DNA of 64,000 bases from contig CM022665.1 of assembly GCA_012295275.1 (NCBI GenBank), forward strand, positions 40,563,152 through 40,627,151. The letters run 5' to 3'. Below are positions 12,095 through 29,303 of the stretch, piece by piece; position 1 is the stretch's first letter; every line of letters starts with the position of its first letter. The stretch is from Chrysomallon squamiferum (lineage: Eukaryota; Mollusca; Gastropoda; Neomphalida; Peltospiridae). The notes under the pieces are model-generated. The model saw only the letters and a list, made by a program, of their open reading frames with translations, ran no database searches and was not told the DNA's origin. Both the position numbers and the translations under genes were made by a program.

Positions 12095-12320
12095 AGGAAC
12101 GCACTGGTGCAGGAGATCAAAGTCCAATCACGACCTCAAAAACCCCGTCAGATGCCGCTGACGAGACTCCAACGTATGGCACCCATTCGCCCGCACTCCT
12201 AAGGCGGACGACATTACCGTTCGCTCACCAAGACAACCTTCACGTATGCATGAATGGATGGATGGATGTAGGCAGTATATATATATGTGTGTGTATGTGT
12301 ATGTATATATGTATACATAC
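12095..12320. repeat. GC-richer block followed by TGGA/TG/TA microsatellite
   Basis: Bases 12095-12245 are clearly richer in G and C than their surroundings and hold no recognised gene. They run directly into (GGAT)n at 12252-12270 and TG/TA dinucleotide repeats to about 12325. A GC-rich body joined to a simple-sequence tail is what a SINE-like retroposon can look like, but I see no convincing tRNA promoter boxes. Confidence 0.3.
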
Positions 12321-12679
12321 ATACATACCCGTTACCATTAAAAGAGTTAAATACTACTAGTAATCCAATACAGATTCTGAGTACCTCGTATACATAGCAA
12401 TCATTTAAAAGAGTCATCCTAAGAAGTTCACATCAGTCGAATTCTTAAATATAAGACAAAACATCAGCAATTACGTTCTATTTTTTTGCAAATTGTGTAT
12501 TTTGACTGGATATTCCTTAATCATGTTCTACCTCCATTGTTTACTTTCATTCTCGCTGGTATCGAGCTCTAAGGTCCACGGAAATAACCATTCGCTAATA
12601 CGACTTACTCCCGCACTGTCGAATTCCCTATTGTTGGAACTGCTCTTACTGACATTTATGTTGTTACCTCAGTCATTAT

Positions 12680-13425
12680 AATGAATAGTTCCAGATTATC
12701 TGAATGTAGCAAATGTCACCATGTAATCGTTGAATTCGGCAGCTGTGGGCGCTGCTGGGATGGTTCCCATTGCATTAAACCACATTTTCTGGACCTTGCT
12801 CATCGGAAGCAGTGGCAGAGCGGCAGCTCTTCTCACCCAGGTTTTCACGGCATTATCGTTCTAGTACTGTTTGACTAGGCCTGTCTGTTGGGTCTTGCGC
12901 CAAATGGCCTGTACGTAGTGAAACATGCAGTCTTCGATGTCTGATTTAGGAAACGATTGTTCCACTTCACGAATAGCTGCCATTTCAAAGTCTGTCTGTA
13001 CACAATCGGGATCCAATACTTGGTTGAACGTGGGCCTTCAGGTTCTCAAATAGACAGGCGTAGTTGGTAGTCTGTCGGTCTGGAAGCAAGGCATATATTA
13101 GTGGTAGTAGGTCTGGTCATCTTTACGGGCATGCAGGATGGAGATCTGGTTCTAGAGCTGTGAACGTACCATCCATGTAGATCGTGTCCGCTTCTTGGAG
13201 AAACCTCATTTGATTTCTTTTTGATAGAGAAGACAGCCATCTTATCTGCATCATTGTTCGTCGCTGTCGGTACATGGAACTCTTGTGAATGGGAAAAATG
13301 GGGATTTCGGAGGAACATCATGACCGAAGGTGTTTCTAACAAAACCAGAAACTGTTGTTGTGTGCAACTCCAATATGTGGTTTCTTCGTTAACGCGATTT
13401 TGACTGTACGTATAACCCATCTAAC
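12680..13425 (-). pseudogene. MULE transposase relic with FLYWCH zinc finger
   Basis: Read on the minus strand, the frame from 13420 has GYTYSQNRVNEETTYWSC, the FLYWCH zinc-finger pattern (aromatic, Trp, Cys), followed by a second Cys/His part in FHVPTAT context. After a frameshift, RFLQEADTIYMDGTF (near 13205-13160) supplies the first catalytic Asp of MULE transposases. At about 12995 TDFEMAAIREVEQSFP supplies the second, then DCMFHYVQAIWRKTQQTGLV gives the typical FH-Q-WRK segment. Stops and shifts after it show that it is dead. It is more complete at its N-terminus than the plus-strand relic at 2.8-3.3 kb and differs in residues, so it is a separate insertion. Confidence 0.85.
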
Positions 13426-13529
13426 AAAACTTGTAGTTTTCCATGATTTGGCTGCAAAATTCTATGTTGGGTAAACCAGCGATTTTTTTTATTTTTTTTT
13501 ATTTCAAAAACATCTTCTTATACACTCAA

Positions 13530-13766
13530 AAGGCCATGGAGAACATGTATTGGCAAATAAACAATTGTCTGTCTTTAATGAAAGTTGCTATAAACAGAAT
13601 GTTATTAACAAAAGGCCATGGAGAAACTATGAAGAACTGTAAAGAGGCCATGTTCATTACATAAATATATAATCAGATTAATGTACATTGATTAATAGAC
13701 CATTGTCCGTCTATAATCAAAACTTGTATGAACATGAAGAGGCCATGTTCATTACCTGTGTATATA
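13530..13766. repeat. Diverged tandem repeat with GAGGCCATG motif
   Basis: The motif AGGCCATG recurs at about 13532, 13614, 13646 and 13740, and between them ATTGTCTGTCTTTAATGAAAG and a near copy (ATTGTCCGTCTATAATCAAA) occur once each. These look like two to three diverged units of roughly 100-120 bp, ending at the palindrome. Confidence 0.55.
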
Positions 13767-13778
13767 CACAGGTAATGA
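13749..13778. repeat. Perfect 30-bp palindrome
   Basis: The left arm TCATTACCTGTGTAT is followed without spacer by its exact reverse complement. It can form a hairpin or cruciform. It could be two head-to-head transposon ends or a simple palindromic expansion. Confidence 0.95.
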
Positions 13779-14504
13779 GATATTTCGGTAGGCGAAGTAT
13801 TTTGACCACTTGGAAATTCGACCGATTGGCACGAATCCGCCAATATCCATGATGATGAAAGGCTCTACAACTGTGTAATAGGGAAAGATTCTTCGTAGGT
13901 GTCAGATTTTTCAATTTTCATGTGTACGAGAAATACGTAGACGTATAAAGCATCTGACATATAATTTTGTATATATGCATATATAAATATACACATATAC
14001 ATAGACAATGACGCACATGCAACATATGGAGGTACATACGCGCACATGCACATGCACAGACACAGACACAGACACAACACAGACACATACATACATACAT
14101 ACATACATACTTCGTGTATGACCCATTTGGATTCAAACAATTTCATAGATGTAAAATAACAGAAAAAAGATAATAAATAAACACTTTTTTTTAATCTTTT
14201 AATTTGTTTTTATTCAGGACGATCATATATGCAATCAAATGGTTCAGTAAAATGAATAAATTTTGTGCATAATTTGTTTACAATCGAAAAATGAAAAGAA
14301 TTTGAAAAGAATGTGCGTATGTTCTCATGTAATACTAATTATTAGTATTATTATTATTATTATATTTTTTATTGTCCTTTTTCATATTAATTAATCATTT
14401 TATTCCATTTTCATTTTCATTTACTTTTCTTTATTTTCTTATTTTATTTTATTTTATTTTATTTTATTTTATTTTATTTTATTTTATTTTATTTTATTTT
14501 ATTT

Positions 14505-14550
<46 letters not shown>

Positions 14551-14724
14551 TTTTTTTTTTTTTTTTTTTAATTTTTTTAAGAAGAAAATCCGAAATATAT
14601 CCTCTAAAAGATTAATCATAGATTAATCAATATTTTCTACATAATTAATTGTTGTAGCTATAAACCTCTGAATACATATGTAATCACATATGTACTGTGC
14701 AGTACGGAATGTCAGGAACAAGGA
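13779..14724. repeat. Intergenic microsatellite cluster downstream of the ribokinase gene
   Basis: Contains (ACAT)n at about 14083-14110, an (ATTTT)n array at 14441-14511 running into (AT)n to about 14548 and poly(T) to 14570. The remainder up to the ribokinase stop codon is its 3' flank or UTR. Confidence 0.85.
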
Positions 14725-20022
<5,298 letters not shown>

Positions 20023-20166
20023 AATGATGTCGATGAACTTTAAATATATCGGATTATTGCGTTCTGTAGGTTGATGAATCTTATTCGATTGTTTACTGCA
20101 GTAATATTCGCAGGTTTTAAAGTATTATCATTGATGGCATCGGATAAAACTGAGTAGAGTATAGAG

Positions 20167-20476
20167 TACTCGTTTTCAACCTTTTTCATACCGCGACCCC
20201 TTATGAGCAACTCAATATGACCGATGACCTCCATTAACATTTTTGATTCAATAATATCTAGGGTTACCCTATTTTCATCAACCAAAGACAGTACAAAAGG
20301 AATCTATATTCACTATGACGGGTCCCAGACCTATCTAGACGTTTTTATTTATTCCTCCTTCCAAGTCAAGTTGAAAAAAGTTAAAACATACCCTCGCTCA
20401 AGAACGATCTCGCGACCGCCAGAAAAATGGCAGTCCATCCCTCGTGGGGTCGCGACCCCCAGGTTGAAAACCTATG
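20167..20476. mobile_element. Non-autonomous hAT-type DNA transposon, 310 bp
   Basis: Both ends, read inward, carry TTTTCAACC followed by a GCGACCCC motif (left near 20172-20200, right end as reverse complement near 20447-20471). The terminal 15 bases match at 11 positions. The element is bracketed by a perfect 8-bp direct repeat GTATAGAG at 20159-20166 and 20477-20484, the target-site duplication length of hAT elements. It has no transposase frame, so it would need help from an autonomous relative. Confidence 0.82.
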
Positions 20477-20499
20477 GTATAGAGGGAACCGGGGCATAA

Positions 20500-20925
20500 T
20501 GGATGACATCTTCTTTTCTTCAGAAGCTATTCTTATTTGTTCCTTTTCAGGACTGTCGATTTAGGCAGACTCTTCCCTTGTTTTTTCGTGGTGTTGCCTT
20601 TGGAAAGGGGCTCGACTTTGCATTGCAGTGGATGCGACTGGTTTTAACGTTGCTGGCGTTCCTGTAGCTCGATTTGGGGATTGATTTGGCATATCTGGTT
20701 CATGTGACTGGTACACTTCATAGATAGTTCTGATCGGTCTGTCACATAGAAAGAAAGGAAGACCGTATCGTCATATACCTTAGGATCGAATGGACAAACA
20801 TCTCTGTTCTTGAAACGAGCTGTTATGTTCTTGGGAGTGAGGGTGGCCAATATGTTGGCACTGCCTATGATCTTGCAAAAGTGGTCCACTGTACCCCGGT
20901 CCACTGTGCCCCACATGAACTTCAA
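20500..20925 (-). pseudogene. Pogo/Tigger-type DDE transposase relic, C-terminal part
   Basis: A minus-strand 93-codon frame includes LTPKNITARFKNRDVCPFDP, then VYDDTVFLSFYVTDRSE, matching the C-terminal NI-x-FR-x-TGI-x-PFN and FLPSYVTDRP segments of jerky/pogo-type transposases in animal genomes. After a stop at 20644 a basic tail-like sequence continues to about 20520. The DDE catalytic part is not visible. The hAT element lies just beyond its C-terminal end. Confidence 0.72.
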
Positions 20926-21313
20926 ACAGTCATGTTACCTTTTACTACAAATGGCGGTCTGATGAAGAAAGAGCACGTTCATATCTTCACAAAACATAAT
21001 GAATGGTTTCTTATTACTTAATGATCTATACTACATCACAAAAGTATGTTATTCATAAAAAGTTAGTTTTCATTGTGAAAAGCATACTTTATCTTGCTAA
21101 TTTTCAGAATGCACGCCTCAGTTAAAACAAATAGGTTTCTTGACTGGTGATTAACTTCAGACTTTTACTGATGAGATCATCTCGGGATTCCCTTCTTTTT
21201 TTTATCATCTATAAATGCTCACTGATCCACTCTGCCCCGACTCCCCGCACTACTAGTGTTAGCAAGGTGTATTCACAACTACTACAACATTTCAAAACAA
21301 CAACAACAACATC

Positions 21314-21374
<61 letters not shown>

Positions 21375-21920
21375 TAATAAATAAATAACTGAACGATAAA
21401 ATGTTTCTGTTGTGGTAACAAATACTCGTAACGTTTGAAGATCAAGTGTAAAAGGTCAAAACTCCAAATCTGTTTCTTTGTATTTCATTATTTTATTTTT
21501 GCGTGGAGTTGAAGTTGTCTTTGGTTTTTTGCTGTTTTGATATTGCTGTTGTTGTTGATTTGAAGGGGTCTTTATTGTTGTTTTAACGCTAAACTTAATT
21601 TTAGGAGTAAAATTAGTAACAGTAGTAATGAATTCTTGTTAAAATACTTTTAAAAAGAAATTAAAATTAAAAATTTCTCTGAAAATAGCTATCAAGAAAC
21701 AGATATAATATATATTATAATCACTCGGCACAAATTCGTTCATTTGTTTATTTATTCATTTATTCATTCCCAAGCAGTTAACTGAAGTTAAACGCCCAAT
21801 AGCATTCTCTAACAATTAATGTAGGTCGAGGTTGTATTGTACCAGTTCCATCTATTACTGTTACGCCTAGAAATATATTGTAAAACATCGACTGTGTTGC
21901 CAGCTTATTGAGAAACCAAC
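20926..21920. other. Intergenic spacer between RBKS and MRPL49
   Basis: Holds (AAT)n at 21314-21372 and no recognised gene. RBKS and MRPL49 are divergently oriented, and the proximal part before 21921 probably holds the MRPL49 promoter. Confidence 0.6.
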
Positions 21921-24005
21921 ATGGAGTCCGTGACTTCGTTTTGTAGGTCACGAATACTTCTTGGAGCTGCTAGAAATGCATACAGGAACCTAATCAGGAC
22001 ACGACCTGCAATCTCACATACTAACGTAATTGACAAACAAAAGGCTATATAAAGATAAAATATAATAATCATAATTATTTATGTTTGTGGAACGTGCACC
22101 CGTTTGTGTTATTGATTCTTGAATGATTAATCATCGTGATTACTTTTAATACTGATTATTTTAATATTTATTATTGTCAGTGATTAAAGCAGTTTAAATT
22201 ATCGTTATTAAGCAATTATTTATTCAAGTATGAAGAATAACAATTACTAATATGTTCACAAACTTATGTAAATTACCAAATTTAAAGAACTAAATTAGTA
22301 ACAAATCAGATCTTAAATGTAATCAATTTGATTAGTTCACTTTTTCAAATAAAAACTATAATAACTGATTTATCTAATCTCAGTATTTTTTTTTTTTTTA
22401 TTATTATTACTATAAGACATTACTTTTCTACAAGTAATATATAAATCTAGCTTAGCACATAAAAACTAATGTAATCTTAATTATTTGTATTTTTCAATTC
22501 ACAGATTCACAGTGATGCCGCAAAAGACTTAAAAGATGCTGACGAATATCCAGAGGTGGAAATTTCACATGCAGAATTTAAATATGTGGAGAAACTGTTG
22601 CCAAAACCAACAGTACCAGACCCTCCTAAGCATAGCAGCTTCCCCACCCCATCTGGATGGGTTGCACCCAAAGGTTGTACTCATTTGTTTAATTACTACT
22701 TGTTGTGGTATGAATAAATGGCTTAAATACAGCTCATTGATTTAGAAGTGATTGTTTTTAAAAAATGCAAATGACCAATTACAGCTAATAGTAAAGACTA
22801 AAGGATAAAAATAAAACAACATTAGAATCTTGTAATGAATGGAGGCTGATTAAATTATTTGTGGTGATGTTACTTTTATACAAAGCAATGTAAAAATAAA
22901 TAATGTTCCAGTGAGACAGAGCATACAGCAATATTCATGTTGGAGTTATGCCATTGACAACTTCTGTATAATTATTCAATTGTATACAAATGATAATAAT
23001 ACCTTCAATTTTTGAAAATCTTTTTCAGAATCAGCAATCAACCATCCATATTTCATTAAAAGAACTAAAAATCATATGTTCCCAGTTTATTTGGAAACAA
23101 CTAATGCAGGAACGAGACAGATTGTGAAAATTAGACAAATAGAAGGCGATATTTGGGTAACATCTTTAATTTTAATGTGTTAATATGTGAAATAACAATT
23201 TGAAAAAAAAACACAAAAACAATTAACTGATCTTTGTAGTATTTTGTCCAAACCATATTAAATTTTAAGTTTACTGAATAATGAAAATAAAATTTAACTC
23301 TTCGTATATGCAGATAATGTTCTGGCTTTATTGTATTATTTTTTTTTTAATAAATCAAACATTACTGTAAAGATCTTTTCTTGTTTTAATAATAATATTA
23401 AATAAATTTAAAAAAAAGTAATGAATGTAAAAGGATTTTTAAAAAATAAAATTTTAATAATATTATTGTATACAACACAATGCTACACAGTTTATTATGG
23501 CAAAAATATATGTCTCTAAAGTAATATAATATTAGTAGATAATGAAAACAAAGTATTTTTCTGGATGGATTAATATTCAGTTAGGTCATTGGAAAAACAA
23601 GTTACCATGGTTAATAGACCAGACATTTCAAAAACAAAATGTATGCTGTTAATTATGTTATTCTGTTGTTGTCATCAACATAGCCTATATATTATTTTCC
23701 AATAACATACAATCAAACTGAATGACATCAGTTGTGTAACTGTATGATGAGAAAACAACATACATAATTACGTTATTTTTTATTTGAACAAGAATCAAAA
23801 ATAAATATTAAAATTTAAATGTGATCAAAAAAATTTATTTTTTCTTATGTTTTTTCAGGCCTTTGAAGCTGACTTAAGAAATTACCTACAGCAGATCACT
23901 GGGAAGTCTGTTTTCACTCGTGTTCATGAAGTAGGCCGTTACGTACAAGTTAAAGGACTTCACTTAGAAGCAGTCTCTAAACTGCTGCTCAAGAAAGGAT
24001 TTTAA
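21921..24005 (+). CDS. MRPL49: Mitochondrial large ribosomal subunit protein mL49
   Basis: Component of the mitochondrial 39S/54S ribosomal subunit. Four coding exons, 21921-22025, 22505-22673, 23029-23156 and 23859-24005, with GT-AG borders and compatible phases, giving 182 residues. The N-terminus (MESVTSFCRSRILLGAARNA) is rich in Arg and free of acids after Glu2, as expected of a mitochondrial targeting peptide. The family core follows: PSGWVAPKES, FPVYLETTNAGTRQIVKIRQ, IEGDIWAFEADLRNYL and the terminal KGLHLEAVSKLLLKKGF, all characteristic of the Img2/mL49 domain with the end at the family's usual KGF. The donor of exon 1 (AAC|GTAATT) is chosen by phase. A candidate AATAAA lies at 24516-24521. 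Confidence 0.93.
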
Positions 24006-25934
24006 TGCGTCTGAATGTGTTAAATTATTATAATCCAGACATAAACTTGTTTTGTAGTAAACAATTGTGTTCTTGTTTTTGTTGAATTTTATTTGATCAG
24101 ATTTAGTTTGGCATTTTAATGAATCCTTGTGGAAAATATTTTGGTAACGTATGTTTAATTTTGATCAGAAAAACAAATAAGGATGGGCCTCTGGATATAT
24201 GTTCTTGTTTAAAATTATTTTATATGCTTGCACTGAATATTTCACCAATAACTAATGGGTTTGTATGTGTAAAAATATAAATTATTCAGTTAACATTAAT
24301 ATTATTTACAGTTTTCTTTTTTCTATCACAGGGAAAATATCTTTTTTATATATTTCATCAGAAAGTGTTATTTAGTAATTACTATAATGAAATAACATGA
24401 GCTAAGTAATCCGTGATCCACATATCTGTAGCTAATAATTATTGGTATGTACTGTGAAAGGTATGCAAAAAATGCTAACGTTCTAGAATGAAGTACAAAA
24501 ATCATGTAGTTTACAAATAAATAAATATATAGTTTATTTTAACAAAAATGATAAAAAAAAAAACACCTCTTACTTTATAAATCCATTTACTTTGTTACAT
24601 TAAAAAATGAGAAAAGTTACTTAGCACAATGTTTGGTTTGTTAATTCCTCCAAATACACCAGTGGACCAGATTGACTACAAACAATTGAATGTCGGCAGA
24701 AATTTTATACAAGAAACTGGGCAGTAAATGTTGGCAAATACTAAAGTGTATGTATAATCTAACATGAGATTAAGTGTAAAAATAATATTCACAACCAGTG
24801 AAATACATACGAAATGTAAAGCTAATATATACTTTGAATGAACAATGCATGTCCAACTGGAGGTCACTTGCCAGATACATTCAAAGACCCATGAGTGAAA
24901 TTCTTTCAGAGCAGTAATTTTTTTTTTCCTTTCATGTGTTGTTAAAAATAATTTATTACAGATAACTTGCAATTATATTTCTATATATGCTATCATGTGT
25001 AAATGACAGAAAAGCAAACTAGTCTATTTAATAAACCATAATCTTCTAGTCAATCAAAACAGAATAATTTTTTATATACTTTCCTACCTGCATTGAAATT
25101 GTTAGCTAAAAATAGGGCTGTTTTGGAAAATTTTCTATGGTATTCTCTAGGATGCTAATCAGAATATTAAATAAACTACCTTCATATAGTCAATTACTCT
25201 ATAGGCTTGACTTTATTATTTATGCTGTCTGATACTAGCAGATTGTAATTTAATTATTTCAGGATTTAGTTTAATAGTGATAAACAATGTTAATGATTTA
25301 TCCTTTTGTCTACTTATGTATTAAGATATCAGTGTAATATCCCGCCAAAAATCTAACCTAGCAGTATATTCACTGGCTTTTAAATATGCCGCCTTTGTAT
25401 AATGGCTGACCTTGCTTCTATTGTCACGTGATGTATACATTCTATCCAAATGTCATAATAGGCTTTCTGTTACAGCCAAGTAAGGAGTCTCGAAGAAGTA
25501 CGCACCAGATCAATGTTTGTCAGTTATGACATGGTTCTACAAAGGTGAAAACAGGCATAAAACATGACCAGGTTAGCTGGTCTGTGAAACAGAAGTTCAT
25601 ATATTTATTTCGTGTGCGATACGTGTGTAACTGTAAGGTATTTACCGTGTTACATTACCATTTTCGTTTGTTACCGCTGTGGTATGCTTTGACTATTTAT
25701 AGCCCACGTTATTTATTCTACTTAAGCATTATGCGCAGAAATACGTAAAATTAAGATAAACTTAAATTACCATATTATTGTAAGCACAAAAAGAGCGAAA
25801 ACGTTAGGTATGGATTAGCGAAAGCAATTAATGAAGGAAATCAGGATGTATTAAGGATATATTAAGTAGAACTGACCGTTCGAAAATTTATTTTATGTTC
25901 AGAGCGAAAATATTATTTGTCTGTATATTCGTCG

Positions 25935-25970
<36 letters not shown>

Positions 25971-26142
25971 CAATTATTTTCCTATGGATACCAGAAGAAA
26001 TAGCAAACATATTTTTTAATTTATCGTTCTATTTATTTTTGTAGCCAATTTTAAATAGCATGTTAGCGCAAGATTTTACTTATTTGTTTAGGTTCATTTC
26101 GAAATTTTAGCTCATATATCCATGTTATAAATTATTTTTCAG
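24006..26142. other. Spacer between MRPL49 and the costars gene; possible 5' UTR exon
   Basis: AT-rich with (CT)n at 25937-25968. Bases 25440-25560 are GC-richer and could hold the first, non-coding exon of the next gene (a donor-like AAG|GTGAAA near 25542). A poly-pyrimidine acceptor TTTTTCAG ends at 26142, 14 bases before the next ATG. No other gene was recognised. Confidence 0.45.
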
Positions 26143-26156
26143 ATTATTAAACGAAA

Positions 26157-26609
26157 ATGTCTGCTCGAGAAGGGCGTATGGCTGGTAAAATTGCTTTATG
26201 GCAAAGTAAAGCAGACGAACATAGAGAAAAACAACTGATTAACCCGTTTTCAGAATGGGAGGGGGCATCACACCGTGCCAAATTAAACAAAGACGATAAA
26301 GAATACGCTACGCCAGTACCAGGATCATTCACCGAAAAGCGTGGCAAAGAAGCAAACAGCCACATCAGTAATGAAATAATACAACTGTGTCACGTGATCG
26401 CCGAACATGGCCGACGTCGACCAGACGGCACTTTTGTAGTGACTTTCGGCGAACTGTTTGAAGCCTATACGAGAATTTCTAATAAGTTAGTGGGTATGTT
26501 GATGAGGGCAAGAAAGCAAAGACTTTTAACGTTTGAAGGAGAAATGTTGTTTCAAAGAAGAGACGACGATGTTAATATTATTCTGTTCACCGTACCCGAC
26601 TGGAATTAA
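26157..26609 (+). CDS. ABRA: Costars-domain protein, actin-binding Rho-activating protein-like
   Basis: Single coding exon of 150 residues. The ABRA/STARS family binds actin and promotes Rho/SRF signalling in muscle. The N-terminal part IALWQSKADEHREKQLINPF matches the conserved W-Q-KA-EH-EKQ-NPFSE segment just before the costars domain. From about residue 70 the costars domain runs: VIAEHGRRRPDGTFVVTFGE, RISNKLVGMLMRARK, LTFEGEMLFQRRDDDV. It ends VPDWN, with no extension. It is much shorter than vertebrate ABRA, lacking the long N-terminus, but longer than the costars-only ABRACL. The start at 26157 is the first ATG after the acceptor. AATAAA at 26691-26696 is a fitting poly(A) signal. The symbol is by similarity of the C-terminal half. 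Confidence 0.85.
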   Translation: MSAREGRMAGKIALWQSKADEHREKQLINPFSEWEGASHRAKLNKDDKEYATPVPGSFTEKRGKEANSHISNEIIQLCHVIAEHGRRRPDGTFVVTFGELFEAYTRISNKLVGMLMRARKQRLLTFEGEMLFQRRDDDVNIILFTVPDWN

Positions 26610-27825
26610 ATTCATTCTTAACTCAGTAATATAATAGGTTTAAAACAAAAATTTAAATCGAACTTTACCACATTACAAGTATGGATAAAAAATAAACAGT
26701 CCTATCCATTTATTTTTAGCCGATATTTTTTATTTTATCATTATTTGTTTTAACTTTATTTATTTATTTATTTGTACGTTTTTTATTGATTTATTTTTTT
26801 GTTGTTGTTGTTGTTTGTTTGTTTGTTGTTAGAAATATTTAATCTAGAATCTGATCACGTGTACAGTATTTTTGTGATACAGTTAAATTGACTGGCTCTG
26901 TGAGCATATATTGATTTATTTATTTTATTTTATTTTATTTTTATTAATCTTTTTATTATTATATCTTTTTTTTTTTAATATGCCTTTTGCATACCTTAAT
27001 TGTGATATTTTAACTTAATAAATAATAAACAAATCAGCATTATGTAATCTTGTGGTTTACGAATATGAATTGTTTTTTGTTTTTTGTACAAAAATTATTT
27101 TACTTTGTTTTAAACTCATTGATAATTTTGATAGTCTTTCATATAACATTAACCTAAATTTAAACATTATATGCACAATAGCCAAAAAAAAAATATATAT
27201 ATATATATTTATAAGCAAATTATTTTATTTTTCAGATGTTACAAGTTGATAAGCACACAAATAAAACCAATAATGCAGAACATCATTCTTTCTCCAGTCA
27301 TTTCTTCAGATAATTAAAAAAAGAAAAGAAATAAGGCTTACTATTTCATGGATTACAATAAAAGAATTTACATATTACAGCCTTTGTAAATTTACAAACA
27401 AATAATTTTATAAAGCATTTAAAATTTTAAAATTAGGCAAACTTTAAAAAAAAACCCACACTAATATATTCAATAAATATTAACCTACAAAAAAGAGAAG
27501 TTTTTTAATTATATATATAAATTTATACAGATTAATGCAAGTGAAGTATTTAAATATAATCAGTATATACGTATATTAGAATGTATAGTATCAATAATTT
27601 TATATTACTGTTTTATTATATTTATTACTATCTTTTTCAAAAACAGGTCTTTTGTCAACAATTCACACAATATACTTTTTCCCAATGTAACCAATAATAT
27701 AATTATATGTTTTTCTTCCCTTTAGAAAGTAATTATAAAAGACTACCTTCTTCTAATTAGCATGTGTAAAAGCTGGATTTTTGTTCTTTGTTTTGACATT
27801 TATTATTACAGTCACGTTACTGACA

Positions 27826-27883
<58 letters not shown>

Positions 27884-28270
27884 AATAATTAATATTGATA
27901 TAATGTAGTGTTGTAAATACATTCATTCTCACCAAACTACAAAATAATCTTTAGTTTTAGAATGCTACTCTGACACTTTACAATTTGGAAATTACAGCCT
28001 GTAAATATAAAGTCTGTTTTGAGTTTTAACATTTAACTATATTATATGAAAAGTATTTACAGTGTTTACTTAACCAAGTTGACAAAAAACAGGTTCTCGA
28101 AATTTGGCCCCAACAGTCTTTAATTATATTAAAAATATTAATTTATTTAATTTCCACCTAAACACTTTAAAAAATAAATGCCTTGTGTCATAAATATTTA
28201 TTGCTGAAGACGGCAAGATGGAAAAATGTAATATGAAAAAAAAAAATAATAATTTTTTAATATTGTATTA

Positions 28271-28328
<58 letters not shown>

Positions 28329-29043
28329 TTATACATATAAGCACTCCAAAAACAAAATGTATCTAAATAAAGTTATTTTATTTGTAAAATGTACAAAAAT
28401 GTTGGCAATTGTTTTAAGTTTTACAACACATACAAATAAACTTTTAGTATATTCAAAATAATTGACAAACCATGCACACATTTTGTTTTTCTGGTTATTT
28501 CATAACATTTATCATGATTACAGGTGAAATCACAGAATTGATCCATACATTTTTAGAACAAAATTATAATGGAACAACCATCAAAATGTTCACACATTTT
28601 ATAATCTTCATAATTTCTTCTTTTCCCCTTTACAATACTTTTTATGTGGTATACTTTGAATATTTAGACTTGTCACTATCTCTGTGAAAACAAATATTAC
28701 ACAAGGGTGGGCAATTATTTTTTTCAAAATACATTAACAAGCTCACAGAAATTAATTACCAAAAAAAATAATTAAAGACGAAAGAAAACTCTGCCACACC
28801 AAGAATGAAGTGAGAAACTACTTTTCAGTGGGCAGACACAAAATGTTACAGGTCAAATATGTGACATACATGACCAATTCACCATATCATGAATAGAAAC
28901 TGCACCACCCACTCAGGTAATATTTTTATAAACAGTAATAGGGTAGACCTGAAAAGATTGATTCTCACCCTTTATTCCTCCATCAAATCTCAAGCATACA
29001 TTATGTTAAAGTTATAAACACATAAATATTATGTAAACCAATA
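26610..29043. other. Spacer between converging ABRA-like and COX16 genes
   Basis: AT-rich, no recognised gene. (TTA)n repeats lie at about 27829-27880 and 28275-28328. On the minus strand AATAAA (plus 28971-28976) lies 68 bases past the COX16 stop. Confidence 0.6.
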
Positions 29044-29236
29044 TCATTCGTTAGTACCGAGTCTCTGCTGATCTTGAATGGCTTTTGAGTTTTCCCATGG
29101 TCTAGGTCCACGGACATTCTCCCATCTCTCTCCTTCACTCAAGCGCTGCTGCAATGCCTTATAAAAAAAAAAAAAAAATAATTTAATAATGTTATCTTTT
29201 TAAATATGTAAAAGTCAGAGAAAGAAAGAATGGTAA

Positions 29237-29303
<67 letters not shown>

